Below are positions 1 through 8,119 of a stretch of DNA of 26,673 nucleotides, piece by piece. The stretch spans positions 1-26,673 of the forward strand of contig JALCCG010000286.1 of the NCBI GenBank assembly GCA_023212695.1. Reading direction: 5' to 3'. A program made the position numbers and the translations under genes. Each line of letters opens with the position of its first letter. Within the stretch, counting starts at the first letter, position 1. The stretch comes from Sporisorium sorghi. Taxonomy: Eukaryota > Basidiomycota > Ustilaginomycetes > Ustilaginales > Ustilaginaceae. The notes under the pieces are model-generated. The model searched no databases and had not been told where the DNA came from. It saw only the letters and a program-made list of their open reading frames with translations.

Positions 1-90
1 GTTGGCCAGCCCGTGGCGCCAGGCGTGCCGACCCGCGGGCTGCCCCCCCCCCCGTCGAAAAAGGCGGGGAAAAGGACCGGGGAGGCGGGG

Positions 91-93
<3 letters not shown>

Positions 94-130
<37 letters not shown>

Positions 131-237
131 CGCATGCAGGGTCGAGCTCTACTGTATGCGCACGCACGGACGTGTTGTTCGTTTGATCACGTGTTTTGAT
201 CTTTTTTTTTTTTTTTTTTTTTCTTTTTTTTTTTTTT
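94..237. repeat. Long poly(dA:dT) tracts
   Basis: T37 occupies 94-130. T21, one C, then T14 occupy 202-237. Poly(dA:dT) tracts are known to exclude nucleosomes in fungal promoters, and this pair lies 0.7-0.85 kb upstream of the Argonaute start codon. Exact lengths are prone to assembly error. Confidence 0.85.
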
Positions 238-333
238 GGTCTGTGCTTCGAATGTGTCAAAGCCCTCATCACTTCATCTCGTTTCGTTGTCCACACACAC
301 TCACTCACTCGCACGACGCTCTTTCCCTCTCAC

Positions 334-360
334 ACCACCACCACCACCACCACCACCACC
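334..360. repeat. (ACC)9 microsatellite
   Basis: Nine uninterrupted ACC units lie in the pyrimidine-rich leader region upstream of Argonaute. No function can be assigned. Confidence 0.9.
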
Positions 361-615
361 GCTCTCATTTTGCGCCCACGTCGTCCGCACTCCCACACAT
401 CGACTCTTCTCCGACTTCCGTCAACATCCGCTCTCCTTCATCTCGAAACATCTGTGCATCCGTCCAAACGCACTCTTGCCGCACTCGCTCAGCCCACTTT
501 CTCGACTCAGCACTTTTCCGACTGCACTCGACTCTACAGACCGCGCGCTTCTGCACTGCGCCAGTGTAGGGCCCAGCCGACGTAGGCGACTCCGTTCGAG
601 CTCAATCGTCCGCAC

Positions 616-622
616 ATATATA
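616..622 (+). promoter_or_regulatory. Possible TATA box for Argonaute
   Basis: The sequence TATATAA stands alone in a GC/CT-rich stretch about 315 bases before the Argonaute start codon. If it is a working TATA element, transcription would begin downstream of the putative intron donor at 625, so this call and the 625-771 intron call exclude each other. Only RNA data can decide. Confidence 0.25.
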
Positions 623-624
623 AC

Positions 625-771
625 GTGAGTACTTCTGACCCGTCTCGACTCCCTCCCACTCATCCGCCATCCTCTCCGCTCTCCATGCCCTCTATAGCCA
701 CCTCACCTCCGCCACCTCGACCGATCACCCTCGCACCATCCTCGCTTCTGACAACCATATCTCTCGCCTAG
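625..771 (+). other. Possible first 5'-UTR intron of the Argonaute gene
   Basis: A GTGAGT donor at 625 is followed by a CTGAC branch-point-like motif at 748-752 and a TAG acceptor ending at 771. The branch point lies 19-20 bases before the acceptor, the usual fungal spacing. It is weaker than the 854-928 call because no downstream reading frame depends on it and a TATA-like sequence lies just upstream. Confidence 0.35.
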
Positions 772-853
772 TCCCGATCCAGTTCTCGATCGATTCGTCT
801 GCCTCCATCAGCCGTCGTCATCTCCATCTCGTCGCCGTCCGAGGCCGTACTGC

Positions 854-928
854 GTAAGTGTCAGCTCCTCTCCGATCGTATACATCTCGACGCACCGACT
901 GACACACTCTCTTCGTGCACCGATCCAG
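854..928 (+). other. Probable 5'-UTR intron just before the Argonaute start codon
   Basis: A strong GTAAGT donor at 854, a CTGAC branch point at 899-903 and a CAG acceptor at 926-928 define a 75-base intron. Splicing would place the acceptor nine bases before the ATG at 938. The upstream exon supplies no in-frame ATG, so the intron lies in the untranslated leader. Confidence 0.6.
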
Positions 929-937
929 TCGTCGACC

Positions 938-3862
938 ATGGCTATTGCCAGGGGTGCGGCCGCCAAAGAGATTACTCTCTACGGCGCAGTCTCTCGTCCC
1001 GACACCGGCAATAAAGCTGGTCGCCCTATCCGCGTCACCACCAACCTGTTCCCTGTCTTGCTCAAGGGCAAAGCATTGACCAGCGTTCAGCTTTTGTCGG
1101 TCGAGATCGCGCCTATCGAGGATCCTGACGCCCCTCGTCGTCCCCAGCGTGGACCCCCTCGAGAGGGGCTGCCGTCCCGCCTGCTGCGCGAGGTCTTTAG
1201 TCATGCCTTGGGCGAGGCTGCCCGCGGACAAATCCAGGGCATTACGCAAGAGTTCGCCGATTGGATCGCCTACGACGGCCAAGCCCTAGCCTACTCCTTC
1301 GTCGCTCTCCCCGCCGACGTCGTTGAGTGGGAGACCAACGTGCCTCCCATGGACGACCTGCCTCCTATCCCCGGCACTCCTGCTGCTCTTGCGGCCCCTC
1401 GTCCCGCCCCTGGACCGGGCGCCCGTCAGAGGCGCTTCAACGTCAAGCTCACCTTCACGGGTCGCGTCATCAACTTCGTCGACATCGAGCACGCTTGCCG
1501 CGGCGACAGGCAGACTCTGATGCTGCGGGCCGCCAACCCGTCCGAGGACATTCAGGACTGCCTGCAGGCACTCGACATCGTGTGCCGCCACAGTCTTCAC
1601 GGTCGCTTCAAGTCTGGCACCACCCAGGCTGCCGCCCGCAAGTTCTTCGACGTCACTCGTCCCATCGTCATTTCTCAGGGCGCCGAGATCCTCGCCGGCT
1701 TCTTCCAGTCGGCTCGTCCTTGCGCTGCCGGTCTCGTGATCAACCTCGACCCGGCCTTCTCGCCTTTCGTCTCAAGCGGTTCTCTTATCCAAGTCGTCGC
1801 CAAGATTCTCAGCATGGGAGGCGGCGGTGGTTTTGGCGGACGTGGTGGTCGCGGCGGTCGTGGGGGCCGAGGTGGACGTGGTGGACGTGGTGGTCGTGGT
1901 GGTCGTGGTGGCTTCGGCGGCGGTGACTTTGGACCTCCTGCCGGTCCCGCCGTCCTCCAGTCTCTCACCATGCAGGACCAGCGCGAGCTGCGCAAGCGCC
2001 TCAAGAACATTGAGATTCGCGTCACGCACCGACCGACCAACAAGCTCGAGACCTTCCAGGGCTTCACCCGACTCTCTGCCGCCGACACCGAGTTCGAGCA
2101 GAAGGACGGCAGGAAGCTCAGCATCGCCCAGTACTTCCTCGAGCGTTACAACCTGCGTCTTCAATACCCTAACCTGCCCTGCGCGCGCATCGGTTCGCAG
2201 AAGAACGCGGTTCCGATGGAGTTCTGCATGATCGTCCCCAAAGGACCCATCCCCGCCACCGCCTTGACTCCGACACAATCCCAGGAGCAGATCAGGCACT
2301 CTGCTCTCGCCCCTCCTCAGCGCAAGCAGCGAGTCGACCAGATCCGCCAAGAGGTCGGCTACGACACCGACCCCGTGCTCCAGCGCTGGGGCATCGAGGT
2401 GAGCAAGAATCCCCTCGAGTCCGAGGCTCGTGTCATCGCCCCTCCCGACGTCTCGTACGCCCAAGGCTCCCAGAAGCCTCGCGTCGAGCGTGGTGCCTGG
2501 AACCTCGTCGGCGCCCGCTTCGTCAAGCCCGGGCGCGACCTCATCACGTGGGCGGTTCTCAACTTCTCCAACGCCGATCAGCATTCTGTCGAACGCTTCG
2601 TCACGGCTCAGGTCGCATCGCTCAAGCAACTCGGTGTGCGTGTGATCAACGAGACGCCGCGCATTGCCAACTTGCAGCCGACCTACGACGAGATTCAGAT
2701 GACCAATCGCATGCAGGAGCTGGGTAGGAGCGCCTTCGCCGACGCCAGGAGGTTCGTCGGTCCCAACAAGAAGCCGCCCGCGCCGCAAATGTTCTTGGTG
2801 ATCCTCAGCCAGCAGGATCAGATCTTTTACAACCTAATCAAGCGCACCTCCTGCCTCAAGCTGACCACGCCCGTCGCCACGCAGTGCATCAACACTGGTA
2901 AGGCCTTCAACGAGCGCGGTCAGCACCAGTACGTCGCCAACGTATCGATGAAGATCAACGTCAAGCTCGGTGGCATCAACCACGTGGTCTCGAGCGAGCG
3001 CGACCTCCCTCGCTTCGGCAATCAGACGATGCTCATTGGCGCCGACGTCACCCACCCTGGTCCCGGCTCGGACCGCCCTTCGATCGCTGGCTCGGTCGCC
3101 ACCGTCGACGGTGGTGCCCGCCGCTACTCGTTTGAGCTCCGCACGCAGACCAATCCTCGTGGCGGCGCTGCCCAGGAAGTCATGCTGCACTCGAAAGGCA
3201 TGATGCTCGGTCACCTCAAGAAGTGGATGGAGGCCAACCAGGGCCGTCTGCCCGAGTCGATCGTCTTCTTCCGCGACGGCGTGTCCGAGGGTCAGTACAA
3301 GGCCGTGCTCAACCGCGAGCTCGAGGCGATCAAGGCCGCCAGCCGCGAGATCCGACCCGACGCCAGGATCAAGGTCACCTTCATCGTCTGCGGCAAGGGC
3401 CACCATGTGCGCTTCTTCGCCAAGAACCCTGCCGACGGGGATCGCAACGGCAACCTTCCCGCTGGCACGGTCGTGGACTCTCGGATTGTCTCTCCGTTCG
3501 GCTTTGACTTCTACCTGCAGTCGCAGGCTGGTCTCGTCGGTACCGCTCGCCCTTGCCACTACGTCGTCCTCTGCAACGAGATGCAGTTCTCGAGCGAGAA
3601 CCTGATCCGTTGCATCAACTCGCTCTGCTACACGTACTGCCGCGCCACTCGTGCTGTCTCGCTCGTCCCGCCCGCCTACTACGCCGACATCCTCTGCGAA
3701 AAGGCTCGAGCCTTCGTATACGCCTCGGAGGAGAGCGACACGGAGACGGTGGCGTCGTTCGACACTCGTGGGTACAAGCAGATCACGGAGGAGGAGTCTC
3801 AGGAGATGATGAGGCTTTTCATGCGCAGCAAGGAGTTCACCGAGTCGCTGTGGTACATGTGA
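938..3862 (+). CDS. AGO1: Argonaute (RNAi effector, catalytic-type)
   Basis: This is a full-length eukaryotic Argonaute of 974 residues, uninterrupted by introns. It binds small guide RNAs and silences or slices matching transcripts. The N domain starts near residue 19. The L1 segment (~255-290) is followed by an unusual glycine/RGG-rich insert (293-332), then PAZ (~340-450), MID and PIWI. The MID 5'-phosphate pocket residues are all present: Y631, K635, Q649, K672 and K676. The PIWI catalytic tetrad is visible as D703 (GADVTHPGPG), E747 (AQEVM, the glutamate finger), D780 (FRDGVSEG) and D917 (AYYAD). That makes a DEDD set, so slicing activity is expected. The start is supported by an excellent Kozak context (gaccATGg). 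The next gene is on the same strand after 951 bases. The family assignment is certain; the number of paralogues in the genome is unknown, so the symbol is provisional. Confidence 0.97.
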   Translation: MAIARGAAAKEITLYGAVSRPDTGNKAGRPIRVTTNLFPVLLKGKALTSVQLLSVEIAPIEDPDAPRRPQRGPPREGLPSRLLREVFSHALGEAARGQIQGITQEFADWIAYDGQALAYSFVALPADVVEWETNVPPMDDLPPIPGTPAALAAPRPAPGPGARQRRFNVKLTFTGRVINFVDIEHACRGDRQTLMLRAANPSEDIQDCLQALDIVCRHSLHGRFKSGTTQAAARKFFDVTRPIVISQGAEILAGFFQSARPCAAGLVINLDPAFSPFVSSGSLIQVVAKILSMGGGGGFGGRGGRGGRGGRGGRGGRGGRGGRGGFGGGDFGPPAGPAVLQSLTMQDQRELRKRLKNIEIRVTHRPTNKLETFQGFTRLSAADTEFEQKDGRKLSIAQYFLERYNLRLQYPNLPCARIGSQKNAVPMEFCMIVPKGPIPATALTPTQSQEQIRHSALAPPQRKQRVDQIRQEVGYDTDPVLQRWGIEVSKNPLESEARVIAPPDVSYAQGSQKPRVERGAWNLVGARFVKPGRDLITWAVLNFSNADQHSVERFVTAQVASLKQLGVRVINETPRIANLQPTYDEIQMTNRMQELGRSAFADARRFVGPNKKPPAPQMFLVILSQQDQIFYNLIKRTSCLKLTTPVATQCINTGKAFNERGQHQYVANVSMKINVKLGGINHVVSSERDLPRFGNQTMLIGADVTHPGPGSDRPSIAGSVATVDGGARRYSFELRTQTNPRGGAAQEVMLHSKGMMLGHLKKWMEANQGRLPESIVFFRDGVSEGQYKAVLNRELEAIKAASREIRPDARIKVTFIVCGKGHHVRFFAKNPADGDRNGNLPAGTVVDSRIVSPFGFDFYLQSQAGLVGTARPCHYVVLCNEMQFSSENLIRCINSLCYTYCRATRAVSLVPPAYYADILCEKARAFVYASEESDTETVASFDTRGYKQITEEESQEMMRLFMRSKEFTESLWYM

Positions 3863-4813
3863 TCGAGCAAGTTGGCATCCCTCGTCGTCGCTGGTCGCCG
3901 ATCGCTGTGTGCCATTCGCTCTTTCCTGTCCGCTGTCCCTGTTTTCCCCCTCGGTTGGTGCCCTTCCACATCGTGGTTGGGGTCTTGACTCGTCTCTTGG
4001 CTCGTTCATGATCAAAAACAGGAAACATCAGATGTAGCTCCTTCGATCACCGCTCAAAAGTGTCTCTCGTCTCATGTACTCATCGTCTCGAACTAGGCTC
4101 GTCTCGACAGTCTGGCGCTCAAGTGCGATCGAATTCGAAATCCCCCTTTCCCCCCTCTTTTTTAATCGTGTGTGTGTGTGTGTGTGTGTGAACGTATCGA
4201 TTGTGTTTGGCAAGACGATGACGATACAGAGCTCACAAAACGCCTGGACCAGGCAAAGCGCGGAATATGGTATTGAGAGCGAAGATTGAATCACTGAGCA
4301 ACCTTCTTGAGCCTGCTGCGGTAATGACATGCTGCAGCATTACCTTCGACGTCGAGATGAGAGACGAGCGACTTGCGAGAAAGACAAGGTAGTTACGACG
4401 ATGTGCTGTTTGACCACCATGCTCATGCTCGTGCTTACGCCTGCTTGCGCAGGATGCGAGCGAGCGACTTTTTTTGAGCTTCGGTTATTTTTGGACTGGT
4501 GCGCACGCAGCGCGCTCAGTCGCTTGGCTTTGTTTCGAAAATCCATCGACAGCCTTCTTCTCTCCCACCACGACCATCCTTCTCCTTCCATCTTTCGTCA
4601 TTTTGATCAAGCCGCTCTCGGTGAACATGATCTGATTTCGGGCATCGCAGGTCATCCGCACACCAACTCGAAGCTGCGCAGCGCAAATATCATCTCCAGC
4701 GCGACCGACGGGTGTCGTCCGTGGACACGGCGCGGTCACACGACGTGAAAGCAGCTCTAACCGTAACCGTCTTCAGATCGTGAACAAAGCACAGCAGCAC
4801 GCTTACAGCCGCA
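3863..4813. other. Intergenic: Argonaute 3' region and SMG7-like promoter
   Basis: No convincing gene. It holds a (GT) dinucleotide run (4168-4190) and a dyad with GGTAATG at 4320-4326 and CATTACC at 4338-4344. A 139-codon open frame begins at 4329 inside that dyad, but it has no recognisable domain and coding-like codon bias is not evident, so I do not call it. The promoter of the downstream plus-strand gene must lie here. Confidence 0.6.
4168..4190. repeat. (GT)n dinucleotide microsatellite
   Basis: About 11.5 uninterrupted GT units lie in the spacer after Argonaute. It is a candidate length-polymorphic marker; no function is implied. Confidence 0.9.
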
Positions 4814-7800
4814 ATGACTACCTCACCGACCACAGCCATGTCTCAAAGGGACCTTCGCGCCGCTGCGCTGCTCGAGCAGGGGCGCAGGCAGAAGGCAGAG
4901 CTCGATCGCATGGTCAAAGCCGCCTTTGCACACTCAGCGTCCTCTTCCACGGCCAGCACCACCTCTCGAGCTGGAAGAATGCATCCCAAAGAACCGAGCG
5001 CCAAGCTGCTGGACGCTGAAATCGACTTTGCTCGTCGCAACCTTCGCAATACCTGGCTCAACCTTCTCTTCACCTGCACCTTCACCCGCGAGGCTCAGGC
5101 AATCGACGGTCACATCTGGAACGATACTTCGTACAGCTTCATCTATGCCTACCGCTCCTACATCTCGGCTGCGCAGAAAGCGATCGACCCAACTGCGCAG
5201 GCGCCAGGTCGACGCGGCAAATCGGCGCAGGATGCAGCGCGCGTCAAGCTGGAATACCGCAAGTTCTTGGTCGAAGAGGAGCTGTTCTGGCAAGAGCTGG
5301 TGGGCAGGCTTGTTCGGCTCTTCTCGCTCGACGAAGCACGCGCCAACCTCGAGGTGCTTGGCATCGATGCCGACAACGATCAAGACACGTCTGTCTCCTC
5401 GTCGCTGCCTCCTGATTCGTATGCATCGCGGGCGACGCGTCAGACCAACGCGCCAGACGAGACCTTGTCGCAAGCGGCTCTGCTGCCAGCCAAGCGCGTC
5501 CATCTCTTGACGCTGCTGCACAAGTTCCTCATCTTTTGCGGTGATCTGGCTAGGTATCGCGAAATGTCGTCGCAAGACCACGAGACGGATGCATCTGGCA
5601 GCAAGAAGGGCAAGAGCTTGGCCAAAGCTGACTTCAGCCGTGCGATCGCCTTCTACGAGCAGGCGCGCCTCATCTTGCCTGACCAGGGCAACCCGTCCAA
5701 CCAGCTTGCCGTGGTATCGCTGTACAACGGCGACACATTCGCGACGCTCTATTACTACTATCGAGCGCTGTGCGTCAAGACACCCTTCGCCAAAGCCAAG
5801 GTGAATCTCGAAAAGCTTCTGGCCAAGCCCACTTCCGCCTTTCTGGAAGAAGCTTCACAATCGGCCGACGGTGGCCAGCTTGTTTGGGATGCAGCGCGAG
5901 ACAGGCAAGCGCGCGATGCCCACTTGGTCGCGCGGCTCTCCAACAACGTGGAAGAGGCTCAGCAGCTGACGGAAGCATGGATCAAGCAGATCGTCGTCTT
6001 GCACGGTCTGTTCTATCGACGCAGCCATCTCGAGCACATCATGTATCTGTCTCGCTCGGTGCTCGCCACCTTTTCCACGCTGGTGCGTGCGCGGGCTCTG
6101 CGTGCCGATCAGATTGTGCAGTTCCTCGTCACCGCTCTGTGCGCATCTTGGACCACACGGTTGTGGCGCGGCGCTCCAACTTCGTCGAGCAGAGAATCGC
6201 CGCGACCCTCTTCCGCTGGCTCGGAAGACCGTCACCGTCCACGGGCGGTTCGCAGCGAGCGCTCGTCGAGGAGGCGCGCGTCGTCCCCGGAAACAGGCCG
6301 TTGCGTCGAGTTTCAGGTGACAGCGCATGTGCTGGGTGTGTTGCGCGAGCTGACTGCCGTCGACACAGCCGAGACGCGGGAGGCGTTGGAAGCCAACAAG
6401 GAGCTGGCAGCCGCGCTTTCGCAGGCAGACGGACAGTCGGCGCCGATTCGCAATCTGACCGCGGTGGTGCGAAGGACGCTGCCAGCGCTGCGCATTGTGA
6501 CCAAGTGGACCAAGACGCACCTCGAGTATCTGCAGCGCATCGAGAAGCGAGCGCGAGACGCCCTGCAGCAGTACGGCGAGACGGATTCTGTGGTGGTGCG
6601 TTCGGACATGGAGGTGCGCCCGGACTCGGAACGCCTGGACGCCCATCACGCTGCCTACGCAGACACGCTTGAATCGATCGAGCGAGGTTGGTCGCAGTAC
6701 GTAGACCTGATCAACAGCCTCCGGTACGCTTTCCCCTTTGACTCGTTGCCCAACATTGGCAAGGTGGGTTCGGTGGGTGCGCCGGCGCTCTGCCTGGAAG
6801 AAGACTCGGATATGCGAGGGTTTGCCCCGACGCGCAAGGCTACGCAGTCGACGATTCCGGGCGGCACCACCATCAGTGTCGGGATGGGCGAGGCGTGCGC
6901 CAACATGGAGGCGGTGAGGCCGAGCCAAGTGCATCCGAACGAGGAGCAGCTGATGCGCATTGCGGATCTGATGATCGATGCCAAGGTGATCGCCGAGTCG
7001 GACGCAAGCCCTATTCATTTTGATGATACCAACAATGTGTTCGTGTTCGAGCGAAAGAGCGGAGGCGCGACTGCAGCCAATGGCGCCGCGTCTAGGGCTG
7101 CTTCCGAAGCGGCGGCAGCAGCCGCGGCGGCCGCGAGACAGACGGTCAAACCAGCGCCGATCGACGACTCAACAAAGGCGGCTACGCGTGGTGCAACGGC
7201 GCAGGTCGACGCGTCGAAGCAGGGAGGCAGCGCCGATGTGGAGTCGGTAGAGGAGTCGATGCGCAGTGTCCAGGTGCGAGACAATGGCGCAACGGCAGGA
7301 GGTGAGGCCAAAAAGACAGCAGCGGAGCAGCTGCTGGTGCCATCGCAGGTCAAGCCCAGGGCGTACCAGAACAAAGACGACCTGGCTCGTCAACTCTTTG
7401 CCGCTTATCCGCTCCCATCGCAATCTGCGTCCGGGCCAGGGTCGAGTCAGATGGCGCCTTCGAGCTCCAACTCTTCCGGGTCGGCGAATGCACAAGATGC
7501 TCTGCTGCAGATGCTATCGCCTCAAGCGGGAGCTGCCGGACAGGGGAGGGTGGATCAGGGCAACAGCTTCCTGGGCGCAGGAGCGGGTGGTGGCCACCAC
7601 GCCAATCTGTTGCTCTCGAATGGCGCTCCTATCAGCTCGATCTGGGCGCCAAGCAGCTCGGACATGGGCGGTCTGCCTTCGCACCTTCAAGGCTATGCAG
7701 GAAGGATGGACGGCGCCACCGCCGAGCTGTACCAGCGTCAATTGCAGCAGCAGCAGCAACAGCAGCAGCAGCAACAGCAGCAGCAGCAACAGCAGCAGCA

Positions 7801-8119
7801 GCAACAGCATCTAGGATACCAGCAGCCATCATCGTGGTCGAACGCGGCTTACCTGCAGCAACAGCAGTACGGCGCTCCTTCGCATCAAGGTGGTTTTGGA
7901 GAGACGTACGGCAATACGACGCCGGATCCGTTCAATCCTCACGGATACGGTGGAGCTCATCTACATTCTCTTCACCAACAGCAGCAGCAGCAGCAGCAGC
8001 GAATGACGCCTCAGCCAGGTAACGTGCATGGCGACCGACTCGGGTTTCGAGCAGCGCAAGACCCGTACTATCCAGGACCGTCTGGAGCGGGTGCTTCGCA
8101 TTCGCCTCGATTCTCGTGA
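4814..8119 (+). CDS. EST1/SMG7-family TPR protein with polyglutamine C-terminus
   Basis: The 1101-residue protein belongs to the EST1/SMG5-6-7 family, which acts in nonsense-mediated decay (14-3-3-like TPR binding to phospho-UPF1) and in telomerase recruitment. Which role applies here is not visible. An N-terminal helical TPR region spans ~65-335 and contains the family signatures GNPSNQLA (~293) and YYYRALCVKTPFAKAKVNL (~313-333). The EST1 DNA/RNA-binding-type region continues to ~737 and includes a conserved HPNEEQLMRIADLMIDAKVI segment (~707-726). Residues ~450-500 are an Arg/Ser-rich stretch of doubtful reading frame (see findings). The C-terminal third is low complexity: nine Ala (766-774), 21 Gln (978-998) and eight Gln (1055-1062). 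No PIN domain is seen, which argues against SMG6. A second ATG at 4838 (residue 9) is an alternative start. Confidence 0.82.
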   Translation: MTTSPTTAMSQRDLRAAALLEQGRRQKAELDRMVKAAFAHSASSSTASTTSRAGRMHPKEPSAKLLDAEIDFARRNLRNTWLNLLFTCTFTREAQAIDGHIWNDTSYSFIYAYRSYISAAQKAIDPTAQAPGRRGKSAQDAARVKLEYRKFLVEEELFWQELVGRLVRLFSLDEARANLEVLGIDADNDQDTSVSSSLPPDSYASRATRQTNAPDETLSQAALLPAKRVHLLTLLHKFLIFCGDLARYREMSSQDHETDASGSKKGKSLAKADFSRAIAFYEQARLILPDQGNPSNQLAVVSLYNGDTFATLYYYYRALCVKTPFAKAKVNLEKLLAKPTSAFLEEASQSADGGQLVWDAARDRQARDAHLVARLSNNVEEAQQLTEAWIKQIVVLHGLFYRRSHLEHIMYLSRSVLATFSTLVRARALRADQIVQFLVTALCASWTTRLWRGAPTSSSRESPRPSSAGSEDRHRPRAVRSERSSRRRASSPETGRCVEFQVTAHVLGVLRELTAVDTAETREALEANKELAAALSQADGQSAPIRNLTAVVRRTLPALRIVTKWTKTHLEYLQRIEKRARDALQQYGETDSVVVRSDMEVRPDSERLDAHHAAYADTLESIERGWSQYVDLINSLRYAFPFDSLPNIGKVGSVGAPALCLEEDSDMRGFAPTRKATQSTIPGGTTISVGMGEACANMEAVRPSQVHPNEEQLMRIADLMIDAKVIAESDASPIHFDDTNNVFVFERKSGGATAANGAASRAASEAAAAAAAAARQTVKPAPIDDSTKAATRGATAQVDASKQGGSADVESVEESMRSVQVRDNGATAGGEAKKTAAEQLLVPSQVKPRAYQNKDDLARQLFAAYPLPSQSASGPGSSQMAPSSSNSSGSANAQDALLQMLSPQAGAAGQGRVDQGNSFLGAGAGGGHHANLLLSNGAPISSIWAPSSSDMGGLPSHLQGYAGRMDGATAELYQRQLQQQQQQQQQQQQQQQQQQQQQHLGYQQPSSWSNAAYLQQQQYGAPSHQGGFGETYGNTTPDPFNPHGYGGAHLHSLHQQQQQQQQRMTPQPGNVHGDRLGFRAAQDPYYPGPSGAGASHSPRFS
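7745..7807 (+). repeat. CAG/CAA polyglutamine tract with 15-bp higher-order period
   Basis: Twenty-one glutamine codons are arranged as four exact copies of (CAG)4-CAA plus one CAG. It lies in the disordered tail of the SMG7-like protein. A second pure tract, CAA followed by seven CAG, is at 7976-7999. Confidence 0.95.

Larger units (their letters stand above)
1..937. other. Upstream region and 5' leader of the Argonaute gene
   Basis: No gene is recognisable here. The first ~90 bases are GC-rich, with a C11 run at 43-53 and a G-rich segment at 63-90. A T37 tract (94-130), a T21-C-T14 tract (202-237) and a perfect E-box CACGTG near 188-193 follow. From about 240 to 930 the plus strand is strongly pyrimidine-rich, as fungal 5' leaders often are, and includes an (ACC)9 microsatellite at 334-360. 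Short open frames in this stretch consist mostly of Phe, His, Ser or Thr runs and are artefacts of the simple sequence. Confidence 0.6.

Noticed and set aside
2834..4015. A 393-codon minus-strand open frame opposite Argonaute, and a 338-codon one at 1772-2788
   Set aside because: They are antisense shadows of the Argonaute frame. The Thr- and Pro-rich stretches are simply the complement of the RGG codons.
4329..4748. A 139-codon open frame with a hydrophobic N-terminal stretch, a possible small secreted protein
   Set aside because: It has no recognised domain, weak codon bias, and a start inside a small inverted repeat in the SMG7-like promoter region. It is not supported without expression or orthologues.
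4329..8119. PIN nuclease domain (SMG6-type) in the EST1-family protein
   Set aside because: The C-terminus is Ala/Ser/Gln-rich low-complexity sequence, without the spaced acidic residues or hydrophobic strands of a PIN domain.
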